Position numbers and translations under genes: made by a program | Notes under the pieces: generated by a model | Seen by the model: only the letters and a program-made list of their open reading frames with translations | The model's database searches: none | What the model was told of the DNA's origin: nothing | DNA from: Oscillospiraceae bacterium | GTDB lineage: Bacteria; Bacillota; Clostridia; Oscillospirales; Oscillospiraceae | Length of the DNA: 64,000 bases | Reading direction: 5' to 3' | Assembly (NCBI GenBank): GCA_015068455.1 | Contig: SVKO01000002.1 | Location: forward strand, 1-64,000 | In this document: in pieces, positions 19,192-28,083 of the stretch | Layout of the letters: every line of letters starts with the position of its first letter | Numbering within the stretch: the stretch's first letter is position 1

Positions 19192-20049
19192 ATGAGCAGC
19201 TTTGAACGATTCCTTGCGGTGCGCGCCGGCAGCCGAAAGGATCAGAAGACCCTTCGGAATCATGAAGTTCTGGGCGCTTCCGCCGATGCGCGCGGGATCC
19301 GCGTGGCATGGATGTACCCGGACGTGCTGAATCTGCACGGCGGCAGGGGAGACCTGATGGGCATCATGCACATTGCCTGCCTGCTGAATATCCCCTGCGA
19401 GATCCGCCGGGTGGATACGCTGATCGAGGAGATCCCCTTTGATTGGGCCGATCTTCTGTTCTTCCCCAGCGGCGATCTGGCGGCTGTGCCGGATATCGAC
19501 CGGGCCCTTGCGCCCCGGGCGGAGGCGTTCCGCGCCTTTGCCGAGCGCGGCGGCATGATCGTCGCAGTCGGCAGCTCCGGCGCGGTGCTGGCGAAGAAGA
19601 CGACCTTCCACGACGGCGCCGTCTCCGAGGGCCTGGGCCTTCTGGATATGGAGGTGACCCAGCGCACGAATTCCTTCGGCGACGACCTCTGGATCGAAAC
19701 CGCCGACGGCCTCGAGGTGATCGCTACCCAGGTCACGATGGCCGACGTCACCCTCGGCGAGGGACAGGCGCCCTTTGGAAAAATCATCTACGGCCGCGGC
19801 AACTGCGGCGACGGCCGGGAGGGCGCGCAGACCGGCAGCGTGATCTTCACCCACTGCCTGGGCCCCGTGCTGACCAAGAATCCGCGCTTTACCGAATGGC
19901 TCATCAAACGCTGCGCGAGCGCCGCCGGGCTCGACGCCTCCGACCGGACCCTCGACGACGGGCAGATCGGCATGGAGTTGGCCGCCCTGGAGGATGTGCG
20001 CACGTTTGTCAATAAAAAACGCAATGGAGAGATCCACTGGAAAAAATAA
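19192..20049 (+). CDS. GatD-like protein lacking both glutaminase catalytic residues
   Basis: 285 residues. It is recognisable as GatD/CobQ-type GATase by MYPDVLNLHGGRGDLMG near residue 42, the block DGAVSEGLGLLD, and YGRGNCGDGREG. The nucleophile elbow, ICGGYQ in S. aureus GatD as I recall it, reads VGSSGA here, so the Cys is Gly. The catalytic His in LHGP is replaced by Leu (THCLGP). Glutamine hydrolysis should therefore not work by the usual mechanism. It starts with no gap after the MurT-like stop, which suggests a fixed complex. It may be a structural partner of the ligase, or the complex may use free ammonia or another nucleophile. It has about 35 extra N-terminal residues. Confidence 0.78.
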   Translation: MSSFERFLAVRAGSRKDQKTLRNHEVLGASADARGIRVAWMYPDVLNLHGGRGDLMGIMHIACLLNIPCEIRRVDTLIEEIPFDWADLLFFPSGDLAAVPDIDRALAPRAEAFRAFAERGGMIVAVGSSGAVLAKKTTFHDGAVSEGLGLLDMEVTQRTNSFGDDLWIETADGLEVIATQVTMADVTLGEGQAPFGKIIYGRGNCGDGREGAQTGSVIFTHCLGPVLTKNPRFTEWLIKRCASAAGLDASDRTLDDGQIGMELAALEDVRTFVNKKRNGEIHWKK

Positions 20050-20065
20050 AGGAGGAGATAGTACA

Positions 20066-21604
20066 TTGAGTAGAAAACCTGTTGTAGCGTCGACCCGGGC
20101 GAAAGGAATTCGCACGGTCATCAGCATCGCAATCATTCTGATCGCGGCTGTTGTTATGACGCACTTCCTGCCGGCGGATCCGGCACTGTTCGGGCCCATT
20201 TCCCTGATTCCCGCCATCTTTTTGATCGCCTATATCTTTGCCACAAAGCGCGTGGTGGAGGGTCTGGTGCTGGCTTCCGTGATCGGTGTGATCATGGTGA
20301 CCCGTCCCGTGACCGTGGGCGAGGGTGTGTGGGCGACCAACGCTTTTTCCACCTTCAGCCAGATGATTCTGGATACGATGATGGATGAGGATACGGCCTG
20401 GCTGATCATCGTCTGCGGACTGATGGGCTCCATCATTGCCCTCATCGAGAAGACCGGCGGCGCCTTCGCCTTTGGCCGGTGGGCTGCCACCAAGGCAAAG
20501 ACCCGGAAATCCTCCCTGATCTGGACCTGGATCCTGGGCATCATCATCTTCATCGACGACTATCTCAACTCCCTCACCGTGGGCGCCTGCATGGCCAAGC
20601 TCACGGACGAGCACAAGGTGCCCAGAGAATTCCTCTCCTATGTGGTTGACTCCACGGCTGCGCCTGTTTGCGTTCTGATTCCCATCTCCACCTGGGCGGT
20701 CTTTGTCGGCGGCCTGCTGGAGACCAATGGCTGGGCTCCCGCCGGCGAGGGCCTGACCTACTTCATCAAGACCATCCCCTATGACTTCTACGGCTGGATC
20801 GCCACATTCATCGTGCCTCTGGCCATCATCGGCATCATCCCTGCCATCGGCCCCATGAAGAAGGCCTTCCAGCGTGTCAAGGACGGCGGCCCCCTGGCCC
20901 CTCCCAACAGCGAGAAGATCGACATTCACGGCGGCGAAGAGGTGCAGATCCCCGAGAAGTGCAGCATCTGGAATATGCTTATCCCCATTCTCGTGCTGAT
21001 CGTTTCCACTATTCTCACCGGTTCGGATTTCAAAGAAGGCGTGTTCGGCACGGATATGCAGCTGGGCGTCATCATCACCCTGGGCTTCATGTTCGCGTTC
21101 TACCTGATCCAGGGTCTGATGACCGCGGAGGAATTCGTGGACGTCTGCCTGGAGGGCTTCAAGAGCATGATCCTGCCCCTGCTGCTGATGGTCCTGGCCT
21201 TCCTGTTTGCCCGCGTCAACGCGGAGATCCATTTCACTGAGTACGTCATCAACACCGGCGCCAGCCTGGTGACGCCGAAGTTCCTGCCCCTGATCGTGTT
21301 TATCATGCTCTCCATCACGGAGTTCATCACCGGCACCAACTGGGGCATGTACATCATCGCCCTGCCCATCGTCATCCCCCTGGCCCAGAGAATGGGCGTC
21401 AACGTGGCCCTGGCGGTCGCCGCCGTGCTGTCCGCCGGCGTGTTCGGCTCCCACATCTGCTTCTATTCCGACGCCACGGTCATCACGTCCTCCGCCTGCG
21501 GCTGCGACAACATGCGTCACGCCGTGACCCAGCTGCCCTATGGCCTGCTCGGCGCGGTGCTGTCGGCGGTCTGCTTCCTGGTGGCCGGCCTCATTATGGT
21601 CTGA
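20066..21604 (+). CDS. NhaC-family Na+/H+ antiporter
   Basis: 512 residues with about 11-12 predicted membrane helices. Family motifs include FIDDYLNSLTVG, DSTAAPVCVLIPISTW, TEFITGTNWGMY and GSHICFYSDATV. Members exchange sodium for protons, and some exchange organic anions such as malate and lactate; the substrate is not decided by sequence. The TTG at 20066 follows AAAGGAGGAGA; a reading upstream from 19994 lies inside gatD and lacks a ribosome site. The 16-bp gap from the GatD-like gene and the terminator after it suggest a three-gene operon. Confidence 0.88.
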   Translation: MSRKPVVASTRAKGIRTVISIAIILIAAVVMTHFLPADPALFGPISLIPAIFLIAYIFATKRVVEGLVLASVIGVIMVTRPVTVGEGVWATNAFSTFSQMILDTMMDEDTAWLIIVCGLMGSIIALIEKTGGAFAFGRWAATKAKTRKSSLIWTWILGIIIFIDDYLNSLTVGACMAKLTDEHKVPREFLSYVVDSTAAPVCVLIPISTWAVFVGGLLETNGWAPAGEGLTYFIKTIPYDFYGWIATFIVPLAIIGIIPAIGPMKKAFQRVKDGGPLAPPNSEKIDIHGGEEVQIPEKCSIWNMLIPILVLIVSTILTGSDFKEGVFGTDMQLGVIITLGFMFAFYLIQGLMTAEEFVDVCLEGFKSMILPLLLMVLAFLFARVNAEIHFTEYVINTGASLVTPKFLPLIVFIMLSITEFITGTNWGMYIIALPIVIPLAQRMGVNVALAVAAVLSAGVFGSHICFYSDATVITSSACGCDNMRHAVTQLPYGLLGAVLSAVCFLVAGLIMV

Positions 21605-21623
21605 TCACCTGAATAACTATGCA

Positions 21624-21663
21624 TAAAATAACCCCGGTCACATCCGTGACCGGGGTTATTTTT
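21624..21663 (+). terminator. Strong terminator after the antiporter gene
   Basis: A perfect 15-bp stem aataaccccggtcac/gtgaccggggttatt with a 4-base loop and a T-run. Confidence 0.9.
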
Positions 21664-21735
21664 CCGTTGAAAAAAATCCGAAAAAGAGAAGGGGAGCGGG
21701 CGGCCCAAATGGCTATTCTTTTTATAGATGTTGTA

Positions 21736-21764
21736 TTGAAAAAGAACGCAGATTATGATATGAT
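21736..21764 (+). promoter_or_regulatory. Promoter of the aldolase-dehydrogenase-polysaccharide transcript
   Basis: TTGAAA (21736-21741) and TATGAT (21759-21764) are 17 bp apart. I found no clear terminator on the plus strand between here and 59.6 kb, so this may feed the whole polysaccharide locus. Confidence 0.75.
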
Positions 21765-21845
21765 AAATTGAATTATCATGGGGTGGTCTGTGCATCCACA
21801 ATCTATGCCCGTTTGCGCGGCAAAACGCGCGGAAAAGAGCGCATA

Positions 21846-22688
21846 ATGCTGAAACTGATGTATATTACCAATCGGCCGGAGATCGCCCGGATCGCCGAGG
21901 CGGCGGGCGTCGATCGGATCTTCGTGGATATGGAATATCTCGGCAAGGACGCGCGGCAGCGCGGCCTGGACACGGTGAAATCCCGCCACACAGTCCGGGA
22001 CGCCCGCGCCGTCAAGGCAGCCCTTTCTGCGGCGGATTTGCTGGTGCGCGTCAACCCGATCCACGACGCTTTCTCAGGCATCCCTTCATCCCGGGAGGAG
22101 ATCGACGCGGCGGTGGAAGCAGGCGCGGATATTCTCATGCTGCCCTATTTCAAAACCGTCGGCGAGGTCCGGACCTTCCTGGAGCTGGTGGACGACAGGG
22201 TGAAGACCATGCTGCTGTTTGAGACGCCGGAGGCGGTGACGCTGGCGGATGAGATCCTCGCGCTGCCCGGCATCGATGAGATCCACATCGGACTCAACGA
22301 TCTGAGTATCGGCTATGGACAGCCCTTCCTGTTTCAGCCTCTGGCGGACGGCACGCTGGATCTGTTGTGCCCCAAGTTCCGGGCGCGTGATATTCCCTTC
22401 GGCTTCGGCGGTATCGCCCGCCTGGGCGGGGGCGCGGTCCCCGCGGAGATCATCATCCGGGAGCATTGCCGTCTGGGCTCGCAGCGGGCGATCCTGTCGC
22501 GCAGCTTCTGCAATACGGATAAAACCACCGATCTTACTGAGATCGAGGCCATTTTCCGAACAGGCCTGACGGAGCTTCGGCAGTTTGAAGCCGCCTTTGA
22601 CCGCACGCCGGAGGCGCTGGCGGAGAACCATGCCGAGCTGCGGCGCCGCGTGGCGGATGTGGTGCGAAAAATGGAGGAAGGACAATGA
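21846..22688 (+). CDS. HpcH/HpaI-type aldolase family protein
   Basis: 280 residues. A TIM-barrel class II aldolase / citrate-lyase beta-like fold is suggested by FVDMEYLGK, ADILMLPYFKT, LLFETPEAV (metal-binding Glu) and IHIGLNDLSI. Members join pyruvate or similar keto acids to aldehydes, or split the products. The start at 21846 lies after the predicted transcription start near 21771, whereas the ATG at 21768 would not be transcribed; the ribosome site (aaaagagc) is weak. It overlaps the dehydrogenase gene by 4 bp. A role in making an acidic sugar precursor is possible but unproven. Confidence 0.78.
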   Translation: MLKLMYITNRPEIARIAEAAGVDRIFVDMEYLGKDARQRGLDTVKSRHTVRDARAVKAALSAADLLVRVNPIHDAFSGIPSSREEIDAAVEAGADILMLPYFKTVGEVRTFLELVDDRVKTMLLFETPEAVTLADEILALPGIDEIHIGLNDLSIGYGQPFLFQPLADGTLDLLCPKFRARDIPFGFGGIARLGGGAVPAEIIIREHCRLGSQRAILSRSFCNTDKTTDLTEIEAIFRTGLTELRQFEAAFDRTPEALAENHAELRRRVADVVRKMEEGQ

Positions 22689-23584
22689 ATCTGCTGGTGA
22701 CCGGCGCCTGGATCGGCGCGCAGGAGCATATCCCCGCCATTGAGGCAATGGGACACCGGGTCGTGTTTCAGCAATGGGAGACGGATCCGCTGCCATGCGG
22801 CAATGCGTGGGTGGAGGGTGTGATATGCAATTCGCTGTTCCTTCATCACCCCATTGAAATGTTTCCCAATCTTCGCTACATCCAGACCATCAGCGCAGGG
22901 CTTGACCGCGTGGATGTGGATTATGTTTCCGCCCACGGGATCGAACTGCACAATGCACGGGGTGTGTACAGCGTTCCCATGGCGGAATTCGCCGTGGGCG
23001 GCGTGCTGCAATTATATAAACAGGCGAAGACATTTTTTGAAAACCAAAAATCCCATACGTGGGAAAAGCACCGGGATCTGCGGGAGCTGTGCGGCAAGAC
23101 GGTGACCGTTCTGGGCTGCGGCAGCGTGGGCACGGAGTGCGCCAAACGCTTCCGCGCCTTCGGATGCCGGGTGCTGGGCGTGGACCTTTTTCCGCGGCAG
23201 GATGAGAGCTACGATGAAATTCTGCCGCTGACCGATTTGAACGGCGTGCTGCCCGGGACCGACATCCTGCTGCTGACCGTTCCCTTGACAAAGGACACCC
23301 GCGGCCTGATCGGCGCGGACCGGCTGGCAAGACTCAAGCCGTCCGGCATCCTGGTGAACATCGCCCGGGGCCCCGTCGTCGACGAGGCCGCCCTCGCGGA
23401 CGCCCTGCGTACCGGTGTCCTCTCCGGCGCGGTGCTCGACGTCTTCGAGACCGAGCCGCTGTCAGAGACGAGCCCCCTGTGGGATATGGATACCGTCATC
23501 CTCACCCCTCACAACAGCTTTGCTGGCGAGGGGAACAGCGAAAGACTCGCAAACCTGATTATCCGCAATTTAGAGGTCGATTAG
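22685..23584 (+). CDS. D-2-hydroxyacid dehydrogenase
   Basis: 299 residues, NAD-dependent. The nucleotide site is VLGCGSVG, NIARGPVVDE supplies the catalytic Arg, VFETEPL the Glu and LTPHNSF the His. The N-terminal substrate domain is diverged. The start overlaps the aldolase stop (ATGA), and GGAGGAAGGA precedes it. With the aldolase it could form a two-step route that makes and then reduces a 2-keto acid. The next gene, the first of the polysaccharide locus, starts 29 bp after its stop. Confidence 0.88.
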   Translation: MNLLVTGAWIGAQEHIPAIEAMGHRVVFQQWETDPLPCGNAWVEGVICNSLFLHHPIEMFPNLRYIQTISAGLDRVDVDYVSAHGIELHNARGVYSVPMAEFAVGGVLQLYKQAKTFFENQKSHTWEKHRDLRELCGKTVTVLGCGSVGTECAKRFRAFGCRVLGVDLFPRQDESYDEILPLTDLNGVLPGTDILLLTVPLTKDTRGLIGADRLARLKPSGILVNIARGPVVDEAALADALRTGVLSGAVLDVFETEPLSETSPLWDMDTVILTPHNSFAGEGNSERLANLIIRNLEVD

Positions 23585-23613
23585 AGACAGACACAATCTG
23601 CTGGAGGCCTGTT

Positions 23614-25209
23614 ATGAAACAGTTCAAGGAAGAAATCAGAACGGCATTGGACGCCGACTCCAAAAACAGAGAATTCCTGTTTCGAAGAGGGTATCTTTTG
23701 ACTTCACGTGCGTTCAATGATTTGGATCAGTATCCGTTCTACGGCCTGTGGGAATGTGTTCCGCTGGACAGGTATAGCCTGTATGTTCAGCAAAAGCAGA
23801 CGTTCTATGTTGCCCGAAGGTCGTCGTTGAGCATTGCGCTGATTGGTCATGCTTATAACCCATTTGATGGAAAGTGGATGGAAAATGATATTTGCGAAGA
23901 CTTGCTCGACGCATATCAGCAAGGCGAAGACGCATACTTTGAAAAAGTTTCCGAATTGACCGGTCTTCATGTGATCATTCTGGTTGAAAACGGCAGGATT
24001 ACTGCCTGTCAGGATGCCTGCGGACTGACAGGATGTTACTTCGGCACAGTCAGGGGCGAGATCTTCATTTCAGAGCATCCCCAATTGATTGCGGATCTAT
24101 GTGATCTGAAAATGGACGCCATGGTGGAAAAGTTGGTCACATCCAAATGCTACAATATCGGCAACAGGCACCTGCCGGGCAATTTGACCCCGTACAGACA
24201 GATCAAACGCCTCGGCGCCAATACCTGTCTCGAATATGACGGCAGTTTCCAGATAAGGCGGTTTTTCCCGACGCTGCCACATCCGGAATACAAAACAGAA
24301 GAGGAAATACATACCAACATCCAGCACGTCGCGGAGCTGCTGCACAAGGGTATTGAATGCTGTACAAAGAAATGGGATCGCTGTGCAATTTCGCTGACGG
24401 GCGGTACCGACAGCAAAACGACACTGGCCTGCGCAAACGGACTATACGACAGATTCTCATTTTTCAGTTTTCACAGCAAACCGCAGGAGCTGGTCGATGC
24501 GCAGGCTGCAAAAAAGCTCTGTACGGCGCTTGGCTTGCAGCACACGCTGTATCATATCCCGGATTCTAACGAAGAAATCCGTGATTTTGAGCTCATCAAA
24601 ATGATTCTGGCGCATAATACGAGCTATTTTGTCAATCTTGCAGACAATGAGATTCGTAAATACATCTTTCTGCATGATCTTGATGCCTACGATATTGAAT
24701 TGAAATCATGGGCGTCCGAAGTCCCGCGAGTGTTCCTGGAGCGGAAGTACAAAATCAAAATGCCAGAGGTACTGAACGAGCGGCACTGCAGCATCTTCCA
24801 GACCAGGTATTTCGGCCATCCTGAACTGTTGAAATGGTCTGACCGGGAGTATCGGCGTTTTCTGCGGGAGATTGAACTGGAAGAGCCACTCTTCAATTAT
24901 GAACACACGGATTCTTTCTATTGGGAAGTCAGGATGAGCTGTTGGGGCGTCTCTGTTATATCCTCCCAGCAGGCATACCATCGCATGACAATCCCAATGA
25001 ACAACCGTAAGATCCTGGATATTATGCTGTCTTTCCCACGGGAGGAACGAAAGGCCGATGGGATCCATAAGCAGATTATGCAGTGCATGAACCCGGCAGT
25101 GGCAAATGCCGATGTTGAAATCCGCAACCTCTATTTCCACGGGTATCGAATTTGGATGGAAAAGCTATATTTCTATTATCGAACGCTGCTTTATCCTGCG
25201 CACAAATAA
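23614..25209 (+). CDS. Asparagine-synthase-like protein of the polysaccharide locus
   Basis: 531 residues. The central PP-loop SLTGGTDSKTTLA (about residue 265) is the ATP-pyrophosphatase motif of asparagine synthase B. The N-terminal half resembles a class II GATase fold (VENGRITACQDACGLTGCYF, ISEHPQLIADL) but has no Cys at position 2, so it should not hydrolyse glutamine. Such proteins in surface-polymer loci are thought to amidate or adenylate uronic acids or attached amino acids; the substrate here is unknown. The ATG follows GGAGG. This is the first gene of the AT-richer island and is 29 bp from the upstream dehydrogenase. Confidence 0.8.
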   Translation: MKQFKEEIRTALDADSKNREFLFRRGYLLTSRAFNDLDQYPFYGLWECVPLDRYSLYVQQKQTFYVARRSSLSIALIGHAYNPFDGKWMENDICEDLLDAYQQGEDAYFEKVSELTGLHVIILVENGRITACQDACGLTGCYFGTVRGEIFISEHPQLIADLCDLKMDAMVEKLVTSKCYNIGNRHLPGNLTPYRQIKRLGANTCLEYDGSFQIRRFFPTLPHPEYKTEEEIHTNIQHVAELLHKGIECCTKKWDRCAISLTGGTDSKTTLACANGLYDRFSFFSFHSKPQELVDAQAAKKLCTALGLQHTLYHIPDSNEEIRDFELIKMILAHNTSYFVNLADNEIRKYIFLHDLDAYDIELKSWASEVPRVFLERKYKIKMPEVLNERHCSIFQTRYFGHPELLKWSDREYRRFLREIELEEPLFNYEHTDSFYWEVRMSCWGVSVISSQQAYHRMTIPMNNRKILDIMLSFPREERKADGIHKQIMQCMNPAVANADVEIRNLYFHGYRIWMEKLYFYYRTLLYPAHK

Positions 25210-25267
25210 CGAGATCAACCGATTTGATGCGACTCGAAAGGCAAAAGATTTATTCTGGGAGGATCCT

Positions 25268-26401
25268 ATGAATATCCTCTATACCGCAACGGTTTTGAGC
25301 CATATATGCCAGTTTCATCTGCCACACATGCGAATGCTGCAAGCGAAGGGGTGGGAGGTCCATGTAGCCGCCCACGATAATCTGGCAGTCAAGAACGGCC
25401 TGCAGCTCAGGTATTGTGACAGGTTCATTGAGATACCGTTTTCCCGTTCCCCAAAGAGTATGGACAATCTGAAGGCGTACTGCCAGCTGAAAAAGCTGTT
25501 GCGGGAAAACCATTATGACGTAATCTTATGCAACACCCCCATGGGCGGGATCGTCACCCGGCTGGCGGCAAGGAAAGCCAGAAAAAACGGAACGAAGGTC
25601 ATCTACATGGCCCACGGATTTCACTTCTTCCGGGGGGCGTCGAAAAAGGCCTGGATGCTTTTCTATCCCATCGAAAAGCACATGGCAAAATACTGCGATT
25701 TGCTGATCACGCTCAATGAAGAGGACGAGTCCCTGGCCGGAAAACGATTCGGCAAACGTACAAATGTGGCGCGCATCCATGGCGTGGGTGTGGACGAAAG
25801 CCGTTATCACCCGGCGACGCCGGAGGATCAGCTTGCCATGCGGGAAGCCGAAGGTCTTGCGTCGGATGATTTCGTGATCCTCTGTACCGGAGAGCTGAAC
25901 GCGAACAAAAACCAGACGACGCTGGTATCTGCCGCCGCGCTTTTGAAGGACGAGATCCCGCGTCTGAAGATCCTGCTGGCTGGAAACGGCCCCAGGGAAC
26001 AGGCACTTCGGGAGCAGATTCATGCAGAGGGGCTGGACGGTATCGTCAGGCTCATCGGCTACCGCACCGACCTGGAGCGGGTGGTTCCCGCTGTGGATCT
26101 GGTGGTCTCGTGCAGCAAACGCGAGGGCATGCCCCTGAACATCATTGAGGCCATGCTCTGCGGGAAGCCCGTCGTCGCCTCTCACAACCGAGGCCATGAT
26201 GAGCTGGTTCGAGACGGCGTGACCGGACGGCTGCTGCCCTTCGGCGATGTCCCGGCCTTTGCCGCTGCGATCCGGAGCGTGTACCGGAACGCCGCGCAGG
26301 CCGCTGCCATGGGGCAGAACGGGCGCCGGGAGATCCGGCCCTATACCATCGCTGCTGTCGGCGCAGAGTTGAATGACCTTCTGCAGGCTGTCCGCGATTG
26401 A
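25268..26401 (+). CDS. Glycosyltransferase family 4
   Basis: 377 residues, GT-B fold. The C-terminal nucleotide-binding half has GELNANKNQTTLV, LLAGNGPR and SCSKREGMPLNIIEAMLCG, the usual E-x7-E region of GT4. The N-terminal acceptor half contains MAHGFHFFRG. It probably adds a sugar from a nucleotide donor to the lipid-linked repeat unit on the inner membrane face. The start has GGGAGG 6 bases upstream. Donor and linkage cannot be read. Confidence 0.88.
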   Translation: MNILYTATVLSHICQFHLPHMRMLQAKGWEVHVAAHDNLAVKNGLQLRYCDRFIEIPFSRSPKSMDNLKAYCQLKKLLRENHYDVILCNTPMGGIVTRLAARKARKNGTKVIYMAHGFHFFRGASKKAWMLFYPIEKHMAKYCDLLITLNEEDESLAGKRFGKRTNVARIHGVGVDESRYHPATPEDQLAMREAEGLASDDFVILCTGELNANKNQTTLVSAAALLKDEIPRLKILLAGNGPREQALREQIHAEGLDGIVRLIGYRTDLERVVPAVDLVVSCSKREGMPLNIIEAMLCGKPVVASHNRGHDELVRDGVTGRLLPFGDVPAFAAAIRSVYRNAAQAAAMGQNGRREIRPYTIAAVGAELNDLLQAVRD

Positions 26402-26420
26402 AAGAAGAGAGGAAGAAAGA

Positions 26421-27323
26421 ATGAAATTGATTCGGCAGCTTGCGAATGCGAAGGAGCAGATCAATGCGGTCGATACCACCGGCTTTTTGAGAGAAATAAG
26501 CGCACAAGAGCTCCGGCTGCTTCAAAACACGCTGCTGGAAATGCTTCTGGATGTGCTGGCTGTCTGTCAGGCGCACAACATACGTGCGTTTCTCTTGGGA
26601 GGGACGGCGCTTGGCGCGGTCAGGCATAAGGGCTTTATTCCTTGGGATGATGATATAGATATCGGGATGCCGAGAGATGATTATAAGAGATTTATTCCAG
26701 CATTTGAAACATATTTGTCTGACCGGTATGTTCTGAACGCTCCAAATTATAGTGAGACAGCACTGGCAAGATTCCCAAAAATCTTGAAGAAAGATTCCTA
26801 TTTGGATACCGGAGGTATTCGGGACAAGTCTCTATGTAAGGTGTTTCTTGATATTTTTATCGTTGACCGCATCCCTGAAAACACGTTTAAGCGAAAATGG
26901 AAAGGCCTTTGGTGCAATGTACTGGAGTTTATTGCCGGTCAGGTGGCTTATTATGAATGCCTCGATGAAATATGGATCCGACAGTTCAAGACCAACGGAA
27001 AAACAAGCTATTATATCCGACGATTCATCGGGTGGCTTTTCTCATTCCAATGTGCCTCAAGATGGTACGATTCCATTGATCGAGTCATCCAATATCCAAA
27101 AGAAACGAGGCTCTGGGGCTTGCCTACTGGCTGCCGGCATTATTTCGGTGAGATATTTCCTGAGGATGTGTTTTTCCCCAACGGAACAGGCGTGTTCGAT
27201 GGGCATGCAGTTCCTATGGTCAACGATCCGGATGCCTATTTGAAAAACCTTTACGGAGATTTTATGCAGATCCCACCGCCCGAAAAGCGCCAGAAGCACT
27301 TTGTGCGGGAGCTGCGGCTGTAA
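26421..27323 (+). CDS. LicD-family phosphotransferase
   Basis: 300 residues. The LicD core LLGGTALGAVRHKGFIPWDD, followed by DIDIGMPRDDY, is a nucleotidyltransferase-like active site. LicD proteins move a phospho-headgroup (phosphocholine from CDP-choline in pneumococcus) onto surface glycans. The adjacent cytidylyltransferase and epimerase genes suggest that the donor here is a CDP-polyol or CDP-sugar made in the same operon. The ATG at 26421 follows AGAGGAAGAAAG; the reading from 26373 overlaps the previous gene and lacks a site. Confidence 0.9.
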   Translation: MKLIRQLANAKEQINAVDTTGFLREISAQELRLLQNTLLEMLLDVLAVCQAHNIRAFLLGGTALGAVRHKGFIPWDDDIDIGMPRDDYKRFIPAFETYLSDRYVLNAPNYSETALARFPKILKKDSYLDTGGIRDKSLCKVFLDIFIVDRIPENTFKRKWKGLWCNVLEFIAGQVAYYECLDEIWIRQFKTNGKTSYYIRRFIGWLFSFQCASRWYDSIDRVIQYPKETRLWGLPTGCRHYFGEIFPEDVFFPNGTGVFDGHAVPMVNDPDAYLKNLYGDFMQIPPPEKRQKHFVRELRL

Positions 27324-27349
27324 TACTGCAAGACAGCGGAGGTGTCGTT

Positions 27350-28069
27350 ATGAACGTTGCACTTATTCTCGCCGGCGGAATTGGCAATCGCATGGGATTT
27401 GAGATCCCAAAGCAGTTCGTCTGTGTTTATGATAAGCCGGTCCTGCTCTATACGCTCGAGGGCTTTCAAAAACACCCCATGATCGACGCCATTGAAGTCG
27501 TGTGCGTGGACGGCTGGCACGATATTCTCAGGTCTTACTGCGCCCAGTACGGGATTACGAAGCTGAAGTGGATCGTTTCCGGCGGGCAAACCGGGCAGGA
27601 ATCCATCCGAAACGGGGTTTTCCATTTGGAGGATGTCTGCGCCCCGGACGACATCGTTGTCATTCACGACGGGATCCGCCCGCTGGTGGACCGCTCCGTG
27701 CTCTCGGATGTGATCCAGGTCTGCATGGAGAAAGGCAGCGCGGTTTCGTCGCTTCCGTATAACGAGCAAATATTTCTGATGGACGATCCGCTGTCAACTA
27801 CGAAATACATTCCCCGCGATACGCTTCGGCGGGTCTCCACCCCCCAGGCCTACCGGTTCGGGAAGCTCCTGTGGGCTTATCGGGAGGCATTTGAAAAAGG
27901 GATCGGGATCCATGGGGCATCTTATACCAATACTATGTTTGCAGATCTTGGAGAACGGCTGTATTTCGCCGCAGGCTCGGACAAAAATATCAAGCTTACT
28001 ACGAAGGACGATCTGGCGTTGTTCAAAGCCTATCTCAGGGCTGAGAAAGAAATGGATCCCGGAGAATAA
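27350..28069 (+). CDS. IspD/TarI-like cytidylyltransferase
   Basis: 239 residues. The N-terminal LILAGGIGNRMGFEIPKQF is the CTP-binding loop of IspD and TarI. VIHDGIRPLV, VSTPQAYRF and NIKLTTKDDL are further family motifs. Its position between licD and an epimerase, rather than next to isoprenoid genes, points to a TarI-like role in making a CDP-activated polyol or sugar phosphate for LicD and the TagB/TagF-like enzyme. No tarJ-type dehydrogenase is adjacent. GGAGG precedes the ATG by 7 bases. Confidence 0.87.
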   Translation: MNVALILAGGIGNRMGFEIPKQFVCVYDKPVLLYTLEGFQKHPMIDAIEVVCVDGWHDILRSYCAQYGITKLKWIVSGGQTGQESIRNGVFHLEDVCAPDDIVVIHDGIRPLVDRSVLSDVIQVCMEKGSAVSSLPYNEQIFLMDDPLSTTKYIPRDTLRRVSTPQAYRFGKLLWAYREAFEKGIGIHGASYTNTMFADLGERLYFAAGSDKNIKLTTKDDLALFKAYLRAEKEMDPGE

Positions 28070-28083
28070 GAGGGAAGCAGTTT

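Noticed and set aside
17890..20217. A 775-codon minus-strand open frame opposite the MurT-GatD genes
   Set aside because: Antisense shadow of two well-supported genes; no recognisable domains.
20009..21520. A 503-codon minus-strand open frame opposite the antiporter
   Set aside because: Rich in His, Asp and Gly, the expected mirror of membrane-helix codons; no motif support.
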